Of a stretch of 6,005 nt of DNA, positions 1 to 5,953 are shown one piece after another. The position numbers and the translations under genes were made by a program. The notes under the pieces are model-generated. The model did no database searches, had not been told where the DNA came from, and worked only from the letters and a program-made list of their open reading frames with translations. The stretch comes from Marivivens sp. (GTDB taxonomy: Bacteria; Pseudomonadota; Alphaproteobacteria; Rhodobacterales; Rhodobacteraceae), in the NCBI GenBank assembly GCA_024642185.1, contig JAHEBR010000139.1:1-6005 (forward strand). Direction: 5' to 3'. Each line of letters opens with the position of its first letter. The stretch's first letter is position 1.

Positions 1-258
1 GGCGGCAAAATTCAGGATCACGGACCCGAGGCCGAAGAGCTTGTGTCCTACTACGCACTTCGCGGCATCACTGCCGAGATTGTCCGCTTCGACGGCAAGG
101 ATCCCGCAGCGGAACTCTTGAAGACGACCAAGGATATCGGGGCCAGCCTGCTTGTGATTGGCGCCTACAGTCACAGCCACCAGACCGAAATGCTCTTCGG
201 CGGCAATACCGAACGGATCGTGGATAACACCGATCTCGCCGTCTTGATGGCCCACTGA
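1..258 (+). CDS. Universal stress protein (UspA family), C-terminal part, 5' end outside window
   Basis: Reading frame 1 is open from the first base and ends at a TGA at 256-258, giving 85 visible residues; the start lies upstream of the window. The visible part has the typical end of a UspA domain: a beta strand (AEIVRFDG), a helix that begins DPAAELLKTTKD, then the strand LLVIGAY followed by the nucleotide-loop region, and a last strand DLAVLMAH. The family's ATP-loop pattern is G-2x-G-9x-G(S/T). Here it reads GAYS, nine residues, GGNT, so the second Gly is Ser and the position after the paired Gly is Asn. The GAYSHS form resembles the second domain of two-domain Usp proteins of proteobacteria, so the full protein may be a tandem Usp of roughly 270-280 residues (inference). 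Usp proteins are cytoplasmic stress or regulatory proteins and some sit next to transporter genes (TeaD beside the TeaABC TRAP transporter). Whether this gene shares a transcript with tctC is unknown. Confidence 0.88.
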   Translation, partial: GGKIQDHGPEAEELVSYYALRGITAEIVRFDGKDPAAELLKTTKDIGASLLVIGAYSHSHQTEMLFGGNTERIVDNTDLAVLMAH

Positions 259-344
259 TCCCGTGGCCGGTCGGCTCAGGCCTCCGGTCACAGTCAACCG
301 TACCGGGCGGAAGACCCGGGAATATCGCAACAGAGGAGTTTGAC
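259..344 (+). promoter_or_regulatory. Intergenic leader between usp and tctC with two potential hairpins
   Basis: This 86-base gap is the longest non-coding stretch in the window and the only good place for a promoter of the transporter operon. Two inverted repeats are visible. The first pairs 263-270 (GTGGCCGG) with 284-291 (CCGGTCAC), eight pairs including one G-U, around a 13-base loop. The second pairs 303-307 (CCGGG) with 315-319 (CCCGG) around a 7-base loop. Neither is followed by a run of T, so neither is a standard intrinsic terminator. They could be an mRNA-stability or processing element, or an operator. I see no convincing -35/-10 pair; AATATC at 321-326 is only a faint -10-like match. 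The tctC Shine-Dalgarno (AGAGGAG, 332-338) lies at the 3' end. Confidence 0.3.
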
Positions 345-1316
345 ATGAACCTGACTAAGAGACTTTTCATCGGCATGGCCGCAGGGGCAGCCTTCACGTC
401 CTTGCCGCTCACCGCTTTTGCCCAGGATTGGCAACCGAAGCGTCCGATTGATTTCACCATCATGGCCGGGCCCGGCGGTGGTGCCGACCAAATCGCGCGC
501 TTCGTGCAAGCGGTGGTCGAAGCCAATGACCTGACCAACCGTCCGCTCGTGCCGACCAACCGCGGCGGTGGCTCGGGTGCCGAGGCGCTGTTGCACCTGA
601 AAGATACGCGTGACGCGGATCACACCCTGATGGTTACGCTCAACTCGTTCTACACCACCCCGATCCGTCAGGAAGCCCTAGGCGTCGATATCGAGACCTT
701 CACCCCGATCACCATGATGGGCGTCGATCCCTTCGTTCTTTGGGTCCACAAGGATTCCGGCATCACCACGTTCGAAGAATACGTGGCCAAAGTGAAGGAA
801 ATGGACGGCGAATTCGTCATGGGCGGCACCGGTTCGGGTCAGGAAGACTCGATCGTCATCGCCTATATGGCGGGCGCCTATGGCCTGAAGATCAAATACA
901 TCCCCTATGACGGCGGCGGCGCCGTGGCCAAAGATCTGGCTGGCAAACAGATCATGGCGACGGTGAACAACCCGTCCGAGGCGAAAGGCTTCTATGAAGC
1001 CGGCGATTTCGTCCCGCTGCTGGCTTTCTCGGACGCGCGCATGGATGCCTATCCTGACGTGCCTACCTTGAAGGAAAAGGGCCACGACTTCTCCTACTAC
1101 AACCAGCGGGCCATCGTTGGCGCGCCGGGTATGTCGGATGAAGCTGCTGCCTATTACCGCGAGGTCTTTGGCAAGGTCTACGACAGCGCGGAATGGCAGG
1201 ACTATCTGGCCTCGGAAAGCATGTCGCCGTTGCCGATGGATGAGGCCCAGACCCGGGCCTACTGGACCACGCAGGTTCAGAACCACCGCAAGCTTCTGGC
1301 CGAAATCGGCGGCTAA
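345..1316 (+). CDS. tctC: Tripartite tricarboxylate transporter periplasmic substrate-binding protein (TctC/Bug family)
   Basis: This protein captures a small carboxylate in the periplasm and delivers it to the TctA-TctB membrane complex. The 323 residues match the usual family length of about 320. The start is supported by AGAGGAG at 332-338, six bases before the ATG. Residues 1-26 form a Sec signal peptide: basic MNLTKR, a hydrophobic core, and a likely signal peptidase I site AFA|QD after residue 26. There is no lipobox Cys. The mature protein begins with the family pattern W-x-P-x-R-P-I-D-F (29-37), then the first ligand loop AGPGGGADQIAR (41-52) and RGGGSGAE (73-80). Further typical elements are GTGSGQED (161-168), the YDGGG turn (188-192) and NNPSEA (208-213). 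The tctB and tctA partners follow directly, which fixes the system as TTT rather than an orphan Bug protein. The ligand cannot be read from sequence; the downstream ligase hints at a short mono- or dicarboxylate. Confidence 0.94.
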   Translation: MNLTKRLFIGMAAGAAFTSLPLTAFAQDWQPKRPIDFTIMAGPGGGADQIARFVQAVVEANDLTNRPLVPTNRGGGSGAEALLHLKDTRDADHTLMVTLNSFYTTPIRQEALGVDIETFTPITMMGVDPFVLWVHKDSGITTFEEYVAKVKEMDGEFVMGGTGSGQEDSIVIAYMAGAYGLKIKYIPYDGGGAVAKDLAGKQIMATVNNPSEAKGFYEAGDFVPLLAFSDARMDAYPDVPTLKEKGHDFSYYNQRAIVGAPGMSDEAAAYYREVFGKVYDSAEWQDYLASESMSPLPMDEAQTRAYWTTQVQNHRKLLAEIGG

Positions 1317-1343
1317 GTTCGAGCAAAGGGAAAGAGTGCAAAG

Positions 1344-1847
1344 ATGCGACAGGGTGAAATATCACTTGCAGGGCTCCTTGCCCTCTTTTCCCTGTACCTG
1401 ATGTGGAAGAGCATGGAGCTTCCCATCGGGTACATCCGGGGACAAGGGCCGGGCGGCGGTTTCTGGCCGTTCTGGCTGTCTCTGGGCATGCTCTTGAGCT
1501 GCATTGCCATTGCCTACAACTGGTGGCGGGGCAAAAGCCCCGCCGCCAGATCAGACGATCCTATCATGGATGAATTCGGGTGGCGGACGGTGATCCTGGT
1601 GGGCGGCGGTGTAGTTGGCTTCGTCGCGCTGATCTCGATCGTGTCGATGTATGGCGCGATCGCCCTGTTTCTTTTCTACTACCTGCGGTTCCTCGGGCGG
1701 CATTCCTGGGTTTTGACATTGGGGCTCTCAATCGTCCTGCCCGTCTTGCTGTTCTTATTCTTTGAAGGTGCGATGATGATTTCGATGCCCCAGGGCATGG
1801 CCTTCACGCAGCCCTTCTTCGATCTGATGTACGACTTCATCTACTGA
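1344..1847 (+). CDS. tctB: Tripartite tricarboxylate transporter small membrane subunit (TctB)
   Basis: This is the small integral-membrane partner of TctA in the proton- or sodium-coupled TTT symporter. The 167 residues are close to the usual length for TctB. Hydrophobic segments are visible at about 6-22, 40-58, 82-117 (long, possibly two spans or one span plus a re-entrant part) and 122-140, consistent with the 4-5 helices of the family. Between the first two segments lies the family's GPG-F-P signature, here as GQGPGGGFWPFWL (33-45), with two extra Gly compared with the commoner GPGFFP form. The C-terminal part FFEGAMMISMPQGMAF (139-154) fits the conserved end of TctB, where the last helix is followed by a P-x-G turn. 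The ATG is preceded by AAGAG (1332-1336) at 7 bases. It lies 27 bases after tctC and 24 bases before tctA, in the same direction, so it is almost certainly cotranscribed. TctB diverges strongly between species, so the assignment rests on context as well as sequence. Confidence 0.92.
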   Translation: MRQGEISLAGLLALFSLYLMWKSMELPIGYIRGQGPGGGFWPFWLSLGMLLSCIAIAYNWWRGKSPAARSDDPIMDEFGWRTVILVGGGVVGFVALISIVSMYGAIALFLFYYLRFLGRHSWVLTLGLSIVLPVLLFLFFEGAMMISMPQGMAFTQPFFDLMYDFIY

Positions 1848-1871
1848 ACCAGATACTAGCCGAGGCCCCTC

Positions 1872-3383
1872 ATGGAAGTTCTGTCATTTCTCGCCGATGG
1901 CTTGTTGCTGTCGCTTCAGCCGCTCAACCTCATGCTGATCCTTGCGGGCGTCACCGTCGGGCTGTTCATCGGCGCGATGCCGGGGCTTGGCTCGGTCAAC
2001 GGTGTGGCGATCCTCTTGCCGATCACCTTTCTTGTCCCGCCCGGTTCGGCGATCATCTTTCTTGCGGCCATCTACTATGGTGCGATGTATGGCGGGGCCA
2101 TTTCGTCGGTGACGCTGGGGATACCCGGGGCCTCCACGGCTGTTGCCACGACCTTCGATGGCCGGCCGATGGCGCTGAACGGGAAGGCAAGCCTTGCCCT
2201 GGTGACGGCCGCCTTGGCGTCGTTCGTCGGCGGGACGGTAGCCAACGTGCTCTTCACCCTCTTCGCGCCGCTTCTGGCGTCGGTGGCGCTGTCTTTCGGG
2301 CCGCCGGAAATCTTTGCACTGATGCTGCTCGCTTTTGCGACCTTCGTCGGCCTTGGTGGCGACGACATCCCCAAGACCATCTTCTCGATCTGTTTCGGGC
2401 TGGTGCTGGCTGCGGTCGGCTTCGACACGATTTCCGGGGAACCGAGGCTTGTCCTCTTTGAAATCTCCGGCTTCCTGCGCGGGATCGGCTTTATCGTTCT
2501 GGCCATCGGCGTCTATGGAATTGGCGAGATGCTGTGGACCCTCGAGCAGACCCGTGGCGAGGTCACGACCACCAACCCGAAAATGACGATCAAGGGGCTG
2601 GTTTCCGACACCAAGGAAGCCGCACGCAAAGGGTGGCGGGGCACCATGATCGGATCCTTCCTCGGCTTCTTTGTCGGCGTCCTGCCGGCGGCGGGGGCGA
2701 CCCCCGGTTCGCTCATGTCCTATGGCGTGGCCAAGATGCTCTCGAAGAACCCCAAAGCCTATGGCACCGGCATCCCCGACGGGGTGGCCGCACCGGAGGC
2801 CGCAAATAACTCGGCCTCGACCGGGGCCATGCTGCCGATGCTGACGCTGGGTATCCCCGGCTCGCCCACCACGGCCATCCTTCTGGGCGGCATGGTGATC
2901 TGGGGCCTGACACCGGGGCCGAGGCTCTTCGCCAATGAAAGCGAATTCGTCTGGGGCCTGATCGGATCCTTCTATGTCTCGAACGTGGCGGCTCTGTTCA
3001 TCAATCTGGCGTTCATCCCGCTCTTTGTCTGGATGCTGCGGATGCCCTTCACCATCCTTGCACCGCTGATCTTTGTCCTGTCGATCATTGGCGGATTTGC
3101 GGCAGCGCGCAGCATGCATGATCTCTGGATGATCGTGATCTTCGGGATCGGCGCCTTCTTCCTGCGGAAGTTCGATTATCCGCTGGCTCCTGCCGTTCTG
3201 GCGATCGTCTTGGGCCCCATCGCTGAATCGACCATGCGCCAGTCTTTGCTGCTGTCGTCGGGCGACCCGATGATCTTCCTCAACCGGCCGATCGCAGGGC
3301 CGATCACTGTCATCGCGATCATCCTGATCCTGTTGCCCGCCCTCAAACTGCTTCGGCGCAAGAAGGCGGTGGCAACGGCCTGA
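1872..3383 (+). CDS. tctA: Tripartite tricarboxylate transporter large membrane subunit (TctA)
   Basis: This is the main transport subunit of the TTT system, a polytopic inner-membrane protein that moves the substrate released by TctC. The 503 residues equal the family norm and most of the length is hydrophobic, with roughly 10-12 membrane spans. Conserved blocks appear in order: GLFIGAMPGLGSVNG (30-44), IYYGAMYGGAISSVTLG (67-83), IPGASTAVATTFDGRPMA (84-101), then in the second half GSFLGFFVGVLPAAGATPG (261-279), APEAANNSAS (307-316) and LGIPGSPTTA (326-335). The G-x-x-x-G-x-x-P and LGIPG blocks occur once in each half, in the same order, as expected for a protein built from two related halves. 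The end is basic (KLLRRKK), fitting a cytoplasmic tail. The start at 1872 has GAGG (1862-1865) six bases upstream and lies 24 bases after tctB. No frameshift or missing conserved block is seen. Confidence 0.96.
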   Translation: MEVLSFLADGLLLSLQPLNLMLILAGVTVGLFIGAMPGLGSVNGVAILLPITFLVPPGSAIIFLAAIYYGAMYGGAISSVTLGIPGASTAVATTFDGRPMALNGKASLALVTAALASFVGGTVANVLFTLFAPLLASVALSFGPPEIFALMLLAFATFVGLGGDDIPKTIFSICFGLVLAAVGFDTISGEPRLVLFEISGFLRGIGFIVLAIGVYGIGEMLWTLEQTRGEVTTTNPKMTIKGLVSDTKEAARKGWRGTMIGSFLGFFVGVLPAAGATPGSLMSYGVAKMLSKNPKAYGTGIPDGVAAPEAANNSASTGAMLPMLTLGIPGSPTTAILLGGMVIWGLTPGPRLFANESEFVWGLIGSFYVSNVAALFINLAFIPLFVWMLRMPFTILAPLIFVLSIIGGFAAARSMHDLWMIVIFGIGAFFLRKFDYPLAPAVLAIVLGPIAESTMRQSLLLSSGDPMIFLNRPIAGPITVIAIILILLPALKLLRRKKAVATA

Positions 3384-3436
3384 TCGCCACGCTAGCCTGC
3401 GCCCGACCCCAAAACAAAACCGCGACCAAGAAAGAC

Positions 3437-3451
3437 ATGAGAGACCACTGA
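3437..3451 (+). other. Possible four-codon leader ORF overlapping the ligase start (TGATG)
   Basis: In the 67-base gap after tctA an ATG at 3437 is followed by AGA GAC CAC and TGA at 3449-3451. The TGA shares its last base with the ATG of the ligase at 3451-3453. The same bases also supply the only purine-rich stretch (GAGAGA, 3439-3444) that could act as Shine-Dalgarno for the ligase. The arrangement could let ribosomes that end on the tiny ORF restart on the ligase, but the tiny ORF has only a modest purine-rich stretch of its own upstream (AAGAAAG, 3428-3434) and may be chance. Confidence 0.15.
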
Positions 3452-4962
3452 TGCAGACATTCGCAGACCTGATCCAGCCGCATCCCGATACAGCCCGCGC
3501 GATTGGCGCACCGGGGCGCGACTGGATGACCTATGGCGACCTGAAGGCCCTGGCCAAGGACGTGCGGAGCGCATTGCGCAACGCAGGCGTCGGGGCGAAG
3601 GACCGTGTCGCCATCGTTCTGCCCAACGGGCCCGAAATGGCCACTGCCTTTGTGACCGTGGCGCAATCGGCCACCACGGCGCCGCTGAACCCGGCCTATA
3701 AGGAAGAGGAATTCGCCTTCTATCTGGATGACCTCAAGGCCCGCGCGATTATCGTCGAGGCCGGTTATAGCGGTCCGGCCCGCGCGGCGGCCGAGCGGTT
3801 GGGGCTGATGGTCATCGAATTGACGGCCACCAACCCGGCGGGTTGCTTTACTCTCTCGGCAGGTGGGGGCAGCGCCGCACCCGATACTGACCCCACAGCC
3901 GATGACGTGGCTTTGATCCTGCACACCTCCGGCACGACCTCGCGGCCCAAGATCGTGCCGCTCCTGCAATCGAACGTGGCGGCCTCGGCCGAAAACATCC
4001 GCGCCTCGCTGCGACTGACGGCAGATGATTGCTGCCTGAACGTGATGCCCCTGTTCCACATCCACGGCCTTATCGCGGCGGTCAGCGCCTCGCTTGCCGC
4101 GGGTGCGTCGATCAGCTGTGCGCCGGGCTTTGATGCGCTCAAGTTCTTCGGCTGGCTCGAGGAGGTGGATCCGACATGGTATACCGCCGTGCCGACCATG
4201 CATCAGGCCATTCTCGCCCGCGCCCCGCGCAATGCCGAGATCATCGAGAAAGCCCGCCTGCGCTTCTTGCGCTCGTCGTCGTCTTCGCTTCCCGGACCGG
4301 TGATGACGCAGCTGGCCGAAACCTTTGGCGCCCCCGTGGTCGAGGCCTATGGCATGACCGAAGCCGCGCACCAGATGTGTTGCAACCCGATCGAGGCGGG
4401 CCGCCAGAAACCCGGCGCTGTCGGGGTTCCGGCAGGTCCGGAGGTGCGGATCGCGCATGAGATTGAAAACCGGCTGATCGACGGTGTGGGCGAGGTCTGT
4501 ATTTCCGGCCCCAACGTCACGCCCGGCTATGAGAGCAACCCCGAAGCCAACGAAAAGAACTTTTTCGAGGCCGAGGGCAAGCGCTGGTTCCGCACCGGCG
4601 ATCAGGGCGCCTTCGACGCAGACGGCTATCTGTCGCTGACCGGCCGTCTGAAGGAAATCATCAACCGAGGCGGCGAAAAGATCAGCCCGCTCGAGGTGGA
4701 CGGCGTTCTGTCGGATCACCCGGCCATCGGCCAATGCGTGACCTTTGCCGTGCCGCATGACAAGCTGGGCGAAGAGGTGGCCGCGGCTGTCGTGCTCAAG
4801 GAAGGCAAGACCGCCACGGATCGCGAGATCCGCGATTTTGCCAGCGAACGCCTTGCCGCGTTCAAGGTGCCGCGCAAGATCCTGATCCTCGACGAGATTC
4901 CGAAAGGGGCGACGGGCAAACTCCAGCGTATCGGTCTGGCCGAGAAACTGGGCCTCGCATAA
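3451..4962 (+). CDS. Acyl-CoA synthetase of the adenylate-forming family, AAE3/Pcs60-like (probable oxalate or short dicarboxylate CoA ligase)
   Basis: The enzyme makes an acyl-adenylate from a carboxylic acid and ATP and then an acyl-CoA, in the cytoplasm. All ANL-superfamily core motifs are present in a 503-residue protein: the P-loop HTSGTTSRPK (158-167), YGMTE (300-304), TGD with Asp384, the hinge GRLKEIINRGGEKISP (398-413), and the C-terminal catalytic Lys490 in KGATGKLQR. Several stretches resemble plant AAE3 and yeast Pcs60 oxalyl-CoA synthetases as I remember them: TTSRPK instead of TTGRPK, PLFHIHGL, TWYTAVPTMHQ, LRFLRSSSSSL, EAYGMTEAAHQM with His307, and EVCISGPNVTPGY. Malonyl-CoA synthetases (MatB) and long-chain ligases differ at these places, so oxalate or another very small acid is the best guess; many databases would call it simply acyl-CoA synthetase. 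The Shine-Dalgarno is weak (GAGAGA, 3439-3444). It lies 67 bases after tctA without a clear terminator and 10 bases before the reductase gene, so it is probably in one operon with both. Confidence 0.9.
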   Translation: MQTFADLIQPHPDTARAIGAPGRDWMTYGDLKALAKDVRSALRNAGVGAKDRVAIVLPNGPEMATAFVTVAQSATTAPLNPAYKEEEFAFYLDDLKARAIIVEAGYSGPARAAAERLGLMVIELTATNPAGCFTLSAGGGSAAPDTDPTADDVALILHTSGTTSRPKIVPLLQSNVAASAENIRASLRLTADDCCLNVMPLFHIHGLIAAVSASLAAGASISCAPGFDALKFFGWLEEVDPTWYTAVPTMHQAILARAPRNAEIIEKARLRFLRSSSSSLPGPVMTQLAETFGAPVVEAYGMTEAAHQMCCNPIEAGRQKPGAVGVPAGPEVRIAHEIENRLIDGVGEVCISGPNVTPGYESNPEANEKNFFEAEGKRWFRTGDQGAFDADGYLSLTGRLKEIINRGGEKISPLEVDGVLSDHPAIGQCVTFAVPHDKLGEEVAAAVVLKEGKTATDREIRDFASERLAAFKVPRKILILDEIPKGATGKLQRIGLAEKLGLA

Positions 4963-4966
4963 GGAG
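4961..4966 (+). promoter_or_regulatory. Shine-Dalgarno of the reductase gene, overlapping the ligase stop codon
   Basis: AAGGAG lies six bases before the ATG at 4973 and shares its first two bases with the TAA stop of the ligase (4960-4962). It is the strongest ribosome binding site in the window. It fixes the start of the reductase and suggests that its translation is coupled to that of the ligase. Confidence 0.75.
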
Positions 4967-4972
4967 CGCGCG

Positions 4973-5953
4973 ATGAAAATCTGTATCTTCGGCGCCGGCG
5001 CTATCGGCGGTTACATGGGGGCTAAGCTGGCGCAGGCTGGCGCGGATGTCAGCCTTGTTGCCCGCGGTCCGCACCTTAAGGCGATGCGCGAGAATGGTCT
5101 GCGCCTGATCGAGGAGGATGGCGAGACCACGGTCAAGGTGACTGCCTCCGACAACGCCGCCGACCTTGGCCCGCAGGACTATGTGATCGTCACGCTCAAG
5201 GCGCATTCGGTGCCGCCGGTGGTGCCCAAGATGCAGCCGCTGATCGGCGAGAACACTACCATCGTGTCGGGCGTCAATGGCGTGCCGTGGTGGTATTTCC
5301 ACAAAGTGGGCGGGCCTTTGGAAGGCACGCGGCTCAGCAGTGTCGATCCCGGAAACGCGCAATGGGACGGCTTTGGCCCCGACCGGGTGCTCGGCTGCGT
5401 TGTCTATCCGGCGGCCGAGGTGATCGAGCCGGGTGTGGTCAAGCATATCGAGGGCAACCGTTTCTCGCTGGGCGAACCCGACGGCTCCAAGTCCGAACGC
5501 GCGGTGGCCTTGTCGCAGGCGCTGACCGCCGCGGGCCTCAAGGCGCCCGTGCGCCCGAAGATCCGGGATGAGATCTGGGTCAAGCTCTGGGGCAACCTGT
5601 CGTTCAACCCGATCTCGGCGCTGACCCACGCCACGCTCGACGTGCTTTGCACGGATCCGGGAACGCGCGAGGTGGCGCGCAACATGATGCTCGAGGCGCA
5701 GGAGATCGCCGAAAAGCTTGGCGTGAAATTCCCCATCGACGTGGACCGCCGCATTCAGGGCGGCGCGGATGTGGGCGCACATCGCACCTCGATGCTGCAA
5801 GACCTCGATCAGGGCCGCCCGATGGAGATCGACGCCCTTATCGGTTCCGTGCAGGAACTCGGCCGGGTGACCGAAACGCCGACACCGACCATCGACACGG
5901 TGCTGGCGCTGGTCGCCCTCAGGGGCAGGGTTGGGGGGCTTTACGGATCCTGA
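4973..5953 (+). CDS. Ketopantoate reductase (PanE/ApbA) family NAD(P)-dependent 2-oxoacid reductase
   Basis: Members of this family reduce a 2-oxo acid to a 2-hydroxy acid, or the reverse, with NAD(P)H. Residues 7-14 (GAGAIGGY) form the N-terminal Rossmann nucleotide-binding loop. The catalytic residues known from E. coli PanE have clear counterparts: Asn102 in SGVNGVP, the proton-donor Lys204 in IWVKLWGN with Asn208, Ser273 in RTSMLQD, and Glu285 in RPMEID. The protein should therefore be active. At 326 residues it is longer than classical PanE (about 300) and contains a stretch around 103-135 rich in Trp and Gly (GVPWWYFH and following) that I associate with the many paralogues annotated as 2-dehydropantoate 2-reductase in catabolic clusters. 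The neighbours are a transporter and an acyl-CoA ligase, with no pantothenate genes, so a role in carboxylate catabolism is more likely than CoA biosynthesis (inference). Its start is set by AAGGAG at 4961-4966. The exact substrate is unknown. Confidence 0.9.
   Translation: MKICIFGAGAIGGYMGAKLAQAGADVSLVARGPHLKAMRENGLRLIEEDGETTVKVTASDNAADLGPQDYVIVTLKAHSVPPVVPKMQPLIGENTTIVSGVNGVPWWYFHKVGGPLEGTRLSSVDPGNAQWDGFGPDRVLGCVVYPAAEVIEPGVVKHIEGNRFSLGEPDGSKSERAVALSQALTAAGLKAPVRPKIRDEIWVKLWGNLSFNPISALTHATLDVLCTDPGTREVARNMMLEAQEIAEKLGVKFPIDVDRRIQGGADVGAHRTSMLQDLDQGRPMEIDALIGSVQELGRVTETPTPTIDTVLALVALRGRVGGLYGS

Noticed and set aside
2647..2972. The 14-base direct repeat TGATCGGATCCTTC at 2647-2660 and 2959-2972
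   Set aside because: Both copies encode Ile-Gly-Ser-Phe in frame within tctA membrane segments. It is short and explained by coding sequence and codon bias, with no sign of a mobile element.
1884..3119. A 411-codon open frame on the minus strand opposite tctA
   Set aside because: Its translation is extremely rich in Arg, Asp, Gln and His, the typical mirror of a hydrophobic membrane protein gene. It has no family signature.
3366..3392. Possible hairpin over the tctA stop codon (GTGGC 3369-3373 with GCCAC 3386-3390, extended by a bulged GC pair)
   Set aside because: The stem is short with a 12-base loop and is followed by an A/C-rich stretch rather than T, so it does not qualify as an intrinsic terminator.
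3408..3421. CCCCAAAACAAAAC stretch between tctA and the ligase as a possible promoter or binding element
   Set aside because: It has no -10/-35 match at proper spacing and no symmetry. It is most simply ordinary spacer.
3343..4758. A 471-codon open frame on the minus strand opposite the ligase gene
   Set aside because: It lies antisense to a gene with complete ANL motifs. Long antisense frames are expected in GC-rich genes with strong third-position bias. Its translation is rich in Arg, Gly and His and shows no recognisable domain.
4862..5800. A 312-codon open frame on the minus strand opposite the reductase
   Set aside because: It is antisense to a gene with intact catalytic residues, has low-complexity Arg/His composition, and spans the 3' end of the ligase as well, which no real gene arrangement requires.
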